This document shows, in pieces, positions 7,649-15,536 of a DNA stretch of 64,000 bases; the first letter of the stretch is position 1, and each line of letters opens with the position of its first letter. Source of the DNA: Sulfitobacter litoralis (GTDB taxonomy: Bacteria > Pseudomonadota > Alphaproteobacteria > Rhodobacterales > Rhodobacteraceae). The notes beneath the pieces were generated by a model, which made no database searches, was not told the DNA's origin, and worked only from the letters and a program-made list of their open reading frames with translations. The DNA lies in assembly GCF_900103185.1 (NCBI RefSeq), contig NZ_FNJD01000016.1, positions 1 through 64,000 on the forward strand. The letters run 5' to 3'. The translations under genes and the position numbers were made by a program.

Positions 7649-8329
7649 TCAGTCGTCGAAGCCGACGAAGCGGGTCACCTCTTCGACGGGACGGCGGGTA
7701 GAAACGACGGCGTTGGCCGAAAAATCCTCGTCGGGCCAGCCCATAGCGACACAGGTCATGATCACCTGATCGTCGGGGATTTGCGCGTGCTCGCGGACCA
7801 CGGGCGATTGCATGATACCCTGACCGTTAATGACGCAGCCCAGTCCCTTGCTCCATGCGGCAAGGACAAGACCATAGGTCACCGCGCCCAGATCAAAATG
7901 CGCGATAGTGCCATTGTCATTCAGTGACTTGTCAAAGCACACCACGATGGACACGGGCGCATCAAACTGGCGGAAACCGCGCATGACCCAATCCTGACGG
8001 CGTTCCTTGTCTTCGCGTTCAATCCCCATAGCGGCAAAAAGCTGCTTCGCGATGCCCACCTGACGGTCCCGGTGCACCCCCGCATAAGCCCCGTGGTCGC
8101 TGATTTCACGCACGGGCGGCACGCCTTCCAGCATGCGGGTAGAGTTCCCCTCGCGGACTTTTTCCAGCGGGTCACCCGTCAGGACGTGCAGATGCCAGGG
8201 CTGTGTGTTCATCGACGATGGCGCACGGTTGGCCAATGCGACGACCTCTTCAAGCAGTGCACGCGACACGGGTTCTTTCTTGAAGCCCCTGATGCTGCGC
8301 CGTTCCTGCATGGCCTGTTTCAGTTCCAT
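7649..8329 (-). CDS. Nitroreductase-family flavoprotein
   Basis: This 226-residue protein starts at the ATG at 8329, preceded by GGGAGGG. A TTG 15 bases upstream is in frame but lacks such a site. The N-terminus has the FMN-phosphate-binding signature RRSIRGFKKEP and the helix with APSSMNTQPWHL. The C-terminal half carries DLGAVTYGLVLAAWSKGLG, typical of the NfsB/FRP fold. These dimeric FMN enzymes reduce nitroaromatics, quinones or other acceptors with NAD(P)H. The physiological substrate cannot be told from the sequence. It lies between sdaA and pirin on the minus strand and may form a loose transcription unit with them. Confidence 0.9.
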   Translation of the reverse strand: MELKQAMQERRSIRGFKKEPVSRALLEEVVALANRAPSSMNTQPWHLHVLTGDPLEKVREGNSTRMLEGVPPVREISDHGAYAGVHRDRQVGIAKQLFAAMGIEREDKERRQDWVMRGFRQFDAPVSIVVCFDKSLNDNGTIAHFDLGAVTYGLVLAAWSKGLGCVINGQGIMQSPVVREHAQIPDDQVIMTCVAMGWPDEDFSANAVVSTRRPVEEVTRFVGFDD

Positions 8330-8422
8330 CTTGCCCTCCCGCAAATTTCCTGACGGCTGTCAGACTGTTGTAGTTCCGCGGTGGGGTCAAGCGCGGGCAG
8401 GGCTGCGTGCCGCTGCGTAAGA

Positions 8423-9796
8423 TCAGCAGTTGGGAACGTTCACCGCCAGCCCGCCAAGCGAGGTTTCCTTATATTTCTCGGACATATCCGCACCGGTCTG
8501 GCGCATGGTTTCGATGCAGGCATCCAGCGGTACCAGATGGGTGCCATCGCCACGCAGCGCCAGCGAGGCCGCCGACACTGCCTTGATCGCGCCAAGCCCG
8601 TTGCGTTCGATGCACGGCACCTGCACCAGACCGCGCACGGGGTCGCAGGTCATGCCCAGATGATGTTCCAGCGCGATTTCAGCGGCGTTTTCGATTTGCG
8701 CGGGCGTCCCGCCCATCACGGCACAAAGTCCCGCGGCAGACATCGCCGCGGCGGATCCTACTTCGGCCTGACAGCCTGCTTCGGCCCCCGAAATCGATGC
8801 GTTGAACTTGACCAGCCCGCCAATCGCCGCGGCGGTCAGCAAGAAGTCCTCGATATGTGCCTCCGACGCGCCGGGCACGTGGTCCAGATAATAGCGTAAG
8901 GTCGCGGGCATCACACCTGCCGCCCCGTTGGTGGGGGCAGTGACGACTTGCCCACCGGCGGCATTTTCCTCGTTCACCGCCATGGCGTAGACGCTCATCC
9001 AGTCGTTGATCGTGTGAGGGGCGCGCTGGTTCTGGCCACGCTCTGAGACCAGCGCATCATGGATCGCCTTGGCGCGGCGTTTGACGTTTAACCCACCGGG
9101 CAGGATGCCGTCGGTTTCGAGCCCACGGTTGATGCAATCGTTCATCACCTGCCACAGACGTTTCGTGCCGTCGCGCAGGTGTTCTGCCCCGCCGCGGGAT
9201 TCTTCGTTTGCGCGTTTCATCTGCGCGATGCTCTTGCCGGATGCCGTCGACATTTGCAGCATTTCCGCCGCGGATTTGAACGGGAAGGGGACCGGCGCGC
9301 CTTCGTCCGTGTCCTTGCCCCCCGCGAGCTCGCTTTCGGTCATCACAAAGCCGCCGCCGATGGAATAATATGTCTCGCGCAAGGAGACGTCGCCTTGGGC
9401 GTCGGTGGCCATCAGCATCATCCCATTGGCATGGCCGTCCAGTTTGGTGTCGTAGTCAAAGATCATATCGACCTTAGGAGCGAATTTCAGCGTGCCAAGG
9501 TCAGGTAGCGTGATCTGGTGCGTTTCGTTGATCTCGGCCAGCAGCTTTTCGGCGCGGTCATTGTCATAGTCTTGCGGCGTGAACCCCGCGAGGCCCAGTA
9601 TCGTGGCGCGGTCAGTGGCGTGACCGACGCCGGTAAAGGCGAGGCTGCCATGCAGGGACGCGCGCAGACCTGCGAATTTGAACGGTGAGGCGCGCATCAG
9701 GTCCAAAAAACGCGCGGCTGCCACCATGGGCCCCATTGTATGGGATGAGGACGGGCCGATGCCCACTTTGAACATATCGAAGACAGAGAGAAACAT
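8423..9796 (-). CDS. sdaA: L-serine ammonia-lyase (single-chain, iron-sulfur)
   Basis: This 457-residue enzyme deaminates L-serine to pyruvate using a [4Fe-4S] cluster. The N-terminal beta domain starts [21 protein letters not shown] and the alpha domain follows. Cluster cysteines are expected in [20 protein letters not shown] and [10 protein letters not shown]. The protein ends in a terminal Cys (AVNVPNC). In the Legionella single-chain enzyme a C-terminal Cys plugs into the active site as the fourth cluster ligand, so the same autoinhibition is likely here. The start ATG overlaps the stop of the upstream glutathione-S-transferase gene by one base (TGATG), which implies translational coupling. 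Confidence 0.95.
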   Translation of the reverse strand: MFLSVFDMFKVGIGPSSSHTMGPMVAAARFLDLMRASPFKFAGLRASLHGSLAFTGVGHATDRATILGLAGFTPQDYDNDRAEKLLAEINETHQITLPDLGTLKFAPKVDMIFDYDTKLDGHANGMMLMATDAQGDVSLRETYYSIGGGFVMTESELAGGKDTDEGAPVPFPFKSAAEMLQMSTASGKSIAQMKRANEESRGGAEHLRDGTKRLWQVMNDCINRGLETDGILPGGLNVKRRAKAIHDALVSERGQNQRAPHTINDWMSVYAMAVNEENAAGGQVVTAPTNGAAGVMPATLRYYLDHVPGASEAHIEDFLLTAAAIGGLVKFNASISGAEAGCQAEVGSAAAMSAAGLCAVMGGTPAQIENAAEIALEHHLGMTCDPVRGLVQVPCIERNGLGAIKAVSAASLALRGDGTHLVPLDACIETMRQTGADMSEKYKETSLGGLAVNVPNC

Positions 9797-10482
9797 CAGG
9801 TGGCACTTCCTATGGGTGGGGTGGCAAGGCGGGGCTTAGTAAAGGGCGTGGGCCCCAACCCTTCGGCGGTTTGCGCGGCGGCGGTGCACGGCAGTGCTTC
9901 AACCCGAGCGCAAAGCGCGTGCAGATGCGCCATGCCGCGCAGATCAAACCAGCTGCGATCGCGGCTCTGTGGATACAGCGCGCACCAGCGCAACAGCGGA
10001 GCGAGGTAAAACGCAAGCGCGAGGGGCAGCGTATCGGCAGCAGCCCGATCCTCAAGCGCACGCAGGTGGGTCTGCAACGCTTGGGTTATGGTTGCATGCA
10101 GCGCGTCTTGGGCGGCGCCGTCGGAGCCTACGTATTTTTCCGGGTAAAACAGCATACGCAGGGCAGGGTGCACCGTATTTGAGACGAAAAACAACCACTT
10201 GAGGAAATCCGCCCGCGTGGCATCCGTCGCGGCAGGGGCCAGCCCGCCATGACGGTCCGCCAGCCACAACAGGATCGCGCCGGTTTCGAACATCGGCCCG
10301 TCCGGCGTCTGCAACGCGGGGATCAGCCCGTGCGGGTTCAGCGCCCGATAGGCGGGGGCAGACTGCCCCTGCGCCTCGCGATCGACCAGACAGGTGTCAT
10401 AGGCCACACCCTGCGCTTCAAGCGCGAGGCGGATGATCAGAGAGGCATTATCGGGGGCGTAGTGCAGCGTGTAATCGGTCAT
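9796..10482 (-). CDS. Glutathione S-transferase family protein
   Basis: From the ATG at 10482 (MTDYTLHYAPDNASLIIRL) the product is 228 residues; the longer upstream frame has no coding character. The N-terminal thioredoxin-like domain has the GST pattern of the cis-Pro segment (NPHGLIPALQTPDGPMFETGAILLWLAD). Ser14 in the DNASL motif is the likely glutathione-activating residue. The helical C-terminal domain follows, starting around TRADFLKWLFFVSNTVHPALRM. The substrate is unknown. Its stop overlaps the sdaA start by one base, so the two are co-transcribed. Confidence 0.88.
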   Translation of the reverse strand: MTDYTLHYAPDNASLIIRLALEAQGVAYDTCLVDREAQGQSAPAYRALNPHGLIPALQTPDGPMFETGAILLWLADRHGGLAPAATDATRADFLKWLFFVSNTVHPALRMLFYPEKYVGSDGAAQDALHATITQALQTHLRALEDRAAADTLPLALAFYLAPLLRWCALYPQSRDRSWFDLRGMAHLHALCARVEALPCTAAAQTAEGLGPTPFTKPRLATPPIGSAT

Positions 10483-10710
10483 AGGCCGGTGGTATCCCAT
10501 TGCGCCGGAGGCGGGCGATTGAAAGCGACCGATCTGCGCGGTTTGCGGTACTCTATCCAGATTATCGGCGCATAACACCCCCGTGGCGTCGTGGCGCAGA
10601 CCATGTGCCACCGCCCGAAGGCCACGCGACGCGACGACAATGCGGATTTGAGGGTCGCGCGCCGGCGCGGCTGCGTCTATAAGGGCGTCGATTAACGAGG
10701 AGTCGCTGCC

Positions 10711-11499
10711 ATGACCGGAGAATTGTCACCCATCGATAAGGCCAAATTTGTCGCCGCCAAACGCGCTGCACAATTTGTAGAAGACGGAATGCGCGTCGGG
10801 TTGGGCACCGGCTCTACCGCCGCGTGGCTGGTGCGCTGCCTGGGCGAGATGGTGCGAGACGACGGCTTGCGGATCAAGGGCGTGCCCACGTCGACCCGTA
10901 CCGCGCAGCTGGCGCGCGAAGTGGGGATCGAGGTGATCAGCCTTGATGAAGCCAAGTGGCTGGACCTGACCATCGACGGCGCGGACGAGTTCGACGGAGA
11001 GCTGAACCTGATCAAGGGCGGCGGCGGTGCCTTGCTGCAAGAAAAGATCGTGGCCACCGCCTCCGATCAAATGGTCGTGATTGCCGACATCGGCAAAGAG
11101 GTCGAAACGCTGGGTGCATTTCCCCTTCCGGTAGAGGTTATTCCCTTTGGCTGGCAGACCACACAGGCGCTTGTCGAAGAGACTTTGGTGTCGATGGATG
11201 TGCTGGGGCGCAATTCGACGCTTCGCATGAACGGCGAGATCCCATTTGTGACTGACGAGGGAAACTACATCCTTGACCTGCACCTCAAGCGGATCGGCAA
11301 CGCCCGCCAGATGGCTTTGGTGATGAACCAGATGCCGGGTGTAGTTGAAAACGGGCTGTTCATTGATATCTGTGATGCTGTGGTGATCGGCTATGGCGAT
11401 GGCCGCGTCGAAGTGCGCGACATCAACGAAGGCACTGTTGATCGCGATAAGATGGAGTTCGTCGAGACAGATAATCTGTTTTCCGACCTGAGCGATTAA
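10711..11499 (+). CDS. rpiA: Ribose-5-phosphate isomerase A
   Basis: This 262-residue enzyme interconverts ribose 5-phosphate and ribulose 5-phosphate in the pentose phosphate pathway. The phosphate-binding loop GLGTGSTAAWLV is at 30-41. The catalytic region DGADEFDG is at 89-96, followed by KGGGGALLQEK at 102-112, which contains the catalytic acid Glu111. Length is slightly above the usual 220-230 because of the C-terminal extension DKMEFVETDNLFSDLSD. AACGAGGAG before the ATG is the ribosome binding site. gor follows 21 bases downstream on the same strand, so they are probably an operon. Confidence 0.96.
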   Translation: MTGELSPIDKAKFVAAKRAAQFVEDGMRVGLGTGSTAAWLVRCLGEMVRDDGLRIKGVPTSTRTAQLAREVGIEVISLDEAKWLDLTIDGADEFDGELNLIKGGGGALLQEKIVATASDQMVVIADIGKEVETLGAFPLPVEVIPFGWQTTQALVEETLVSMDVLGRNSTLRMNGEIPFVTDEGNYILDLHLKRIGNARQMALVMNQMPGVVENGLFIDICDAVVIGYGDGRVEVRDINEGTVDRDKMEFVETDNLFSDLSD

Positions 11500-11520
11500 C
11501 AAAGAAAGGCCCCGGCCCAG

Positions 11521-12987
11521 ATGAGCGATTTTGATTACGACCTTTTTGTCATTGGTGGCGGTTCCGGCGGGGTACGCGCCGCGCGTGTTGCGGCGGGTGA
11601 ATACGGGGCCAAAGTCGCCCTCGCCGAAGAGGACCGCTATGGCGGGACGTGCGTAATCCGGGGCTGTGTGCCGAAAAAGCTGATGGTGTTTGCGTCGGGC
11701 TATGCCGAACTGGTGGACGAAGCACAGTGCTTTGGCTGGGACATCAAGCCCGGGACATTCGATTGGCACGCGTTCAAGGGCCGTCTAAACACCGAGCTGG
11801 ACCGGCTTGAAGGCGTCTATCGCAAGCTGTTAGCCAATTCAGACGTTGATACCTTTGACCAGCGCGCCACGATCAAGGATGCGCATACGGTGCAACTGGC
11901 GAACGGCGAAACCCGCACCGCCAAGCATATTTTGGTGGCCACCGGAGGCCGCCCCGTCCGTCCCGAGGTTCCTAACGCACAGCTGGGCATTGTGTCGGAT
12001 GATATCTTTCATCTTGAAACCCTGCCCAAGTCGATCTTGATCATCGGCGGCGGCTATATAGGCTGTGAATTTGCCTGTATTCTGAACGGTTTGGGCGTCG
12101 AAGTGACAATGTACAACCGTGCGGCGCAGATTTTGCGCGGCTTTGACGACGAAGCCCGCGGGCTGATCGCTGAATCCATGACTGAGGCGGGTATCGATAT
12201 CCATTGTGGCACCAATATCGTCGAAATGGCATTGGAATCCCAACACGAAGCCGGCACCATGCCCAGCAACTCTGATGCGGCGATGGGTGCCACAGCTGAG
12301 CAGTCGAACGAGTTGAACAGCAGCGCCACACCCCAAGGCACGCAGGGGCCGGTTTGGGTCAAGGCATCCAACGGGTCCGAGAAAGTGTTCGATATGGTGC
12401 TGTTCGCCACAGGGCGCGCGCCGAACACCCAGGATATGGGGCTGGAAGAGATCGGCATTTCGCTGGGCCGCCGCCAAGAGATCGAAGTCGATGAATACAG
12501 CCAGTCAGGCGTGCCGTCGATCTACGCCATTGGCGACGTCACCGACCGCGTGAACCTGACACCTGTCGCGATCCGCGAAGGGATGGCCTTTGTGCAGACC
12601 GTCTTTGGTGGGAACCCGACGCCGGTGGACCACGATCTGATCCCGTCGGCCGTGTTTACTCAGCCGGAATTCGGCACTGTTGGCATGACCGAAGAGCAAG
12701 CCGCAGAGCAGGAACCGGTCGAGATTTACTCGGCATCGTTCCGGCCGATGCAAACGGCCTTTGCCGAAAAGAACAAACGTGTGATGATGAAGCTCATTGT
12801 GAGCAAGGAAACACGCGTTGTACTGGGGTGCCACATCGTCGCACCAAACGCAGGCGAGCTGATCCAGCTGGTGGGCATTGCCGTCAAGGCAGGGCTCACG
12901 AAAGAGCAGTTTGACGCGACCTGCGCCGTGCACCCGACCATGTCCGAAGAACTGGTCACCATGCGCAGCCCGACACGCACTGCTTGA
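11521..12987 (+). CDS. gor: Glutathione-disulfide reductase
   Basis: This 488-residue flavoprotein reduces oxidised glutathione with NADPH. The FAD loop IGGGSGGVRAAR is at 11-22. The redox-active pair is Cys44 and Cys49 in GGTCVIRGCVPKK. The NADPH-binding loop is IIGGGYIGCEF. The C-terminal catalytic dyad is CAVHPTMSEELV. The usual length is about 450; the excess comes from a polar, low-complexity insertion of about 38 residues at about 238-275 (rich in Ser, Ala, Gln, Asn), in the NADPH domain between GTNIVEMA and VWVKASNGSEKVFD. The insertion keeps the frame and the catalytic motifs, so the enzyme is probably active. It lies downstream of rpiA, which supplies the NADPH-generating pathway. 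Confidence 0.95.
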   Translation: MSDFDYDLFVIGGGSGGVRAARVAAGEYGAKVALAEEDRYGGTCVIRGCVPKKLMVFASGYAELVDEAQCFGWDIKPGTFDWHAFKGRLNTELDRLEGVYRKLLANSDVDTFDQRATIKDAHTVQLANGETRTAKHILVATGGRPVRPEVPNAQLGIVSDDIFHLETLPKSILIIGGGYIGCEFACILNGLGVEVTMYNRAAQILRGFDDEARGLIAESMTEAGIDIHCGTNIVEMALESQHEAGTMPSNSDAAMGATAEQSNELNSSATPQGTQGPVWVKASNGSEKVFDMVLFATGRAPNTQDMGLEEIGISLGRRQEIEVDEYSQSGVPSIYAIGDVTDRVNLTPVAIREGMAFVQTVFGGNPTPVDHDLIPSAVFTQPEFGTVGMTEEQAAEQEPVEIYSASFRPMQTAFAEKNKRVMMKLIVSKETRVVLGCHIVAPNAGELIQLVGIAVKAGLTKEQFDATCAVHPTMSEELVTMRSPTRTA

Positions 12988-13011
12988 AGTCCGGGCGATT
13001 ATGCCCGACTT
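12987..13011 (+). terminator. Terminator-like hairpin after gor
   Basis: AAGT-C-CGGGC pairs with GCCCG-ACTT around the loop GATTAT, starting within the gor stop codon. The U-tract is short (TTTG), so termination may be partial. Confidence 0.6.
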
Positions 13012-13023
13012 TGCACATGATCA

Positions 13024-13062
13024 AACCGCTTAGGCGGTTGGGATAGGGCCGCTGAAGCGGTC
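13024..13062 (+). promoter_or_regulatory. Two tandem small hairpins in the hflK leader
   Basis: AACCGC-TTAG-GCGGTT (13024-13039) and GGCCGC-TGAA-GCGGTC (13047-13062) lie back to back, 20 bases before the hflK start. They share nearly the same stem. They could be part of the gor 3' region or a 5'-leader structure that affects hflK expression. No T-tract follows either. Confidence 0.4.
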
Positions 13063-13081
13063 AATAAATAGGGAAGAATTA

Positions 13082-14314
13082 ATGGCTGGAAATACAGGCG
13101 GTCCTTGGGGCGGCGGTGGAAACTCAGGCGGAGGTAACAACGGCGGTGACCGGAACCGGCCCGGCGGTGAACGACCCACCGGTGGCGGCGGACGTGGACC
13201 GGGCGGTGATAAAGGCCAACGCCCCGAAATCGATGATCTGATGAAGAAGGGGCAGGAACAACTGCGCGTTCTCATGGGGGGTAAAGGCGGCGCGCGGAAT
13301 TCCGGTGGAGCTGGCGGCAGCGGCGGCGGTGCGGGCCCGAAACTTACCCGTGGCACAGTCGGTCTGGGTGTGCTGGCCGCTGTCGTCGTCTGGGGTATGG
13401 CTAGCTTTTATACCGTGCGCCCCGAGCAGCAGTCGATCGAGCTTTTCTTGGGTAAATTCTCGGGTATAGGCACCGAGGGTTTGAACTTTGCACCTTGGCC
13501 GCTTGTGACAGCAGAAGTATTTGACGTGACCACAAACCGCGCCGAAACCATCGGTGCAGGTCGTAATTCGAACGACAACGATGGTCTGATGCTGACGACC
13601 GACGAGAACATCGTCGACATCGATTTTCAGGTAGTCTGGAACGTGAAAAGCGCGCAGGATTTCAAATTCTCGCTGCGTGATCCGGATTCGGCCGTGCGCG
13701 CGATTTCTGAGTCCGCAATGCGCGAGATTATTGCCCAGTCCGAATTGGCACCGATCCTGAACCGCGACCGTGCCGCCATTGAAGCCGCTGCGCGCGAGTT
13801 GATTCAAACGACGCTGGACAACCGTCAGACCGGGATCAACATCATCCGCGTCAACTTTAACAAGGTGGATCCGCCCAGCCAGACGGTAACAATGACGGAC
13901 GCCGAAGGTCGTACGACACAGCAGACCGTGATTGATGCCTTCCGCGATGTTCAGGCCGCCGCACAGGAGCGCGATCGGGTGGAACGTCAGGCGGACGCCT
14001 ATGCAAACCGGCGCACTGCCGAGGCACGCGGTGAATCGGCACAGATTTTGGAAGCTGCAGAAGGTTACCGTGCCCGCGTTGTCAACGACGCCGTGGGTGA
14101 AGCAAGCCGGTTCGAAGCCGTTTTGCAGGAATATACCGCAGCGCCTGAAGTAACACGCAAGCGGCTTCATCTTGAGACGATGGAAAAGGTTCTGGGGGAT
14201 GTCGACAAGATTATCCTTGAGAACAATGAACAAGGCGGCGGACAAGGTATCGTGCCTTATGTGTCGCTGAATGAGTTGCGCCGCAATGCTGGCAACGCTG
14301 GAGGGTCAAACTGA
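13082..14314 (+). CDS. hflK: FtsH protease modulator HflK
   Basis: This 410-residue SPFH/prohibitin-family membrane protein forms a complex with HflC that surrounds FtsH and controls its proteolysis of membrane proteins. The first 90 residues are an unusually Gly-rich, disordered cytoplasmic tail (GGPWGGGGNSGGGNNGGD and similar). One membrane helix follows (about 91-110, GTVGLGVLAAVVVWGMASFY), then the periplasmic SPFH domain and a long Ala/Glu/Arg helix (QAAAQERDRVERQADAYANR). GGGAAG lies close to the ATG. The stop overlaps the hflC start by one base (TGATG). Confidence 0.95.
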   Translation: MAGNTGGPWGGGGNSGGGNNGGDRNRPGGERPTGGGGRGPGGDKGQRPEIDDLMKKGQEQLRVLMGGKGGARNSGGAGGSGGGAGPKLTRGTVGLGVLAAVVVWGMASFYTVRPEQQSIELFLGKFSGIGTEGLNFAPWPLVTAEVFDVTTNRAETIGAGRNSNDNDGLMLTTDENIVDIDFQVVWNVKSAQDFKFSLRDPDSAVRAISESAMREIIAQSELAPILNRDRAAIEAAARELIQTTLDNRQTGINIIRVNFNKVDPPSQTVTMTDAEGRTTQQTVIDAFRDVQAAAQERDRVERQADAYANRRTAEARGESAQILEAAEGYRARVVNDAVGEASRFEAVLQEYTAAPEVTRKRLHLETMEKVLGDVDKIILENNEQGGGQGIVPYVSLNELRRNAGNAGGSN

Positions 14315-15297
14315 TGAGCAAACTAAAATTTATTGTTCCCATCGTCGCCGTGGCGCTCGTGGGCCTGCTGTCAGCTGTTTATATTGTGGACGAGCGTGAA
14401 AAGGCGCTGGTGCTGCGGTTTGGCCAGATTAAACAAGTGCGCGAAGAGCCGGGCCTTGGCTTTAAGCTGCCCTTGCTTGACGAAGTTGTGCGTTACGAAG
14501 ACCGCATCATGACGCTGGAAACCCCGATGATCGAGGTGACCCCAGCTGATGACCGCCGGCTTGAGGTGGACGCGTTTGTTCTTTACCGGATCTCCGACAT
14601 TCGTCAGTTTCGCCAAGCTTTGGGTGTTGATGGTGGGCGTCAGGCTGAAATCCAGCTGAACGGTATCCTCGACGGTCAGATCCGTGCGGTGCTTGGTTCA
14701 CAGGGTGTGACGTCTGATACGATCCTGTCGCCCGAGCGCTCTGCCCTCATGGACCAGATCCAAGTACGCAGCGATCAACGTGCGAAGGCATTGGGTCTCA
14801 CAGTCGTCGACGTGCGTCTGCGCCAGACCAATCTGCCCGAGCAGAACTTTGATGCGACTTTGCAGCGTATGATTGCCGAGCGGGACCGCGAAGCAACTGA
14901 CGAACGGGCGCGTGGTCGCGAGGCGGCTTTGCGTGTCACCGCCCTTGCGGATCGTACCTATACCGAAATCCTGTCGGAAGCCCGTCGTGATGCCCGCATC
15001 ACCGAAGGTGAAGCAGATGCCGAGCGAAACAAGATCTTTGCGCAGGCCTATTCCAAGGATGTAGAGTTCTTTGAATTCTACCGCTCGCTTAGCGCCTACG
15101 AGACGGCGTTGCAGGGTGAAAACTCTACCATGGTTATGTCACCTGACGGCGAGTTCTTTAACTACTTCAATTCAGGCGAAGGCAGCCGAAGCACAAGCGC
15201 GACGACGACCCCCGGCCCGACGACCCAGGGCACGGCGACCCCCGGCACGACGACCCAGGGCACTGGGACCGGAATCGGCACAACAACCGGCAACTGA
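14314..15297 (+). CDS. hflC: FtsH protease modulator HflC
   Basis: This 327-residue partner of HflK has an N-terminal membrane helix (about 5-24, KFIVPIVAVALVGLLSAVYI). The SPFH domain begins REKALVLRFGQIKQV, and a helical coiled region follows (RMIAERDREATDERARGREAALR). The core ends near MSPDGEFFNYFNSGEG. After it comes an odd tail of about 35 residues made almost only of Thr, Pro, Gly and Gln, encoded by a tandem 30-bp repeat. The tail is absent from the HflC family as I know it and should sit in the periplasm. The gene is coupled to hflK by a one-base overlap. Confidence 0.95.
   Translation: MSKLKFIVPIVAVALVGLLSAVYIVDEREKALVLRFGQIKQVREEPGLGFKLPLLDEVVRYEDRIMTLETPMIEVTPADDRRLEVDAFVLYRISDIRQFRQALGVDGGRQAEIQLNGILDGQIRAVLGSQGVTSDTILSPERSALMDQIQVRSDQRAKALGLTVVDVRLRQTNLPEQNFDATLQRMIAERDREATDERARGREAALRVTALADRTYTEILSEARRDARITEGEADAERNKIFAQAYSKDVEFFEFYRSLSAYETALQGENSTMVMSPDGEFFNYFNSGEGSRSTSATTTPGPTTQGTATPGTTTQGTGTGIGTTTGN
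15204..15263 (+). repeat. Two tandem 30-bp repeats in the hflC 3' end
   Basis: Units 15204-15233 and 15234-15263 match at 28 of 30 positions. They encode two copies of a Thr/Pro/Gly/Gln motif (TTPGPTTQGT, ATPGTTTQGT) in the HflC C-terminal tail. The unit is a multiple of three, so copy number can change without breaking the frame. Confidence 0.85.
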
Positions 15298-15319
15298 TCC
15301 CAATCAAGTTGACTTTTAA

Positions 15320-15350
15320 ACAGGGGCTGGCAGCAATGCTGGCCCCTGTT
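15320..15350 (+). terminator. Terminator after hflKC
   Basis: ACAGGGGC pairs with GCCCCTGT, with a further inner CAGC/GCTG stem, followed by TTTC. It lies 22 bases after the hflC stop. Confidence 0.75.
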
Positions 15351-15536
15351 TCGTCTGGGGCGCGGAATGTGCTGCCGAGGGTATGCGGAGCGGCAATTTC
15401 GGATAGAAACCGCTGCACGCGTTGACATGCGCGTGAGGATGACCATCTTTCACCTTGCGGCAGTGAGTTTGCAGATGCACTCTGCCTAGACATCAAAAAC
15501 GGGGTCTAGTGCCCCTTACATAACCGGAGTTGACGA

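Noticed and set aside
10726..11769. A 347-residue minus-strand frame opposite rpiA and gor
   Set aside because: It spans the junction of two real genes and has no family features.
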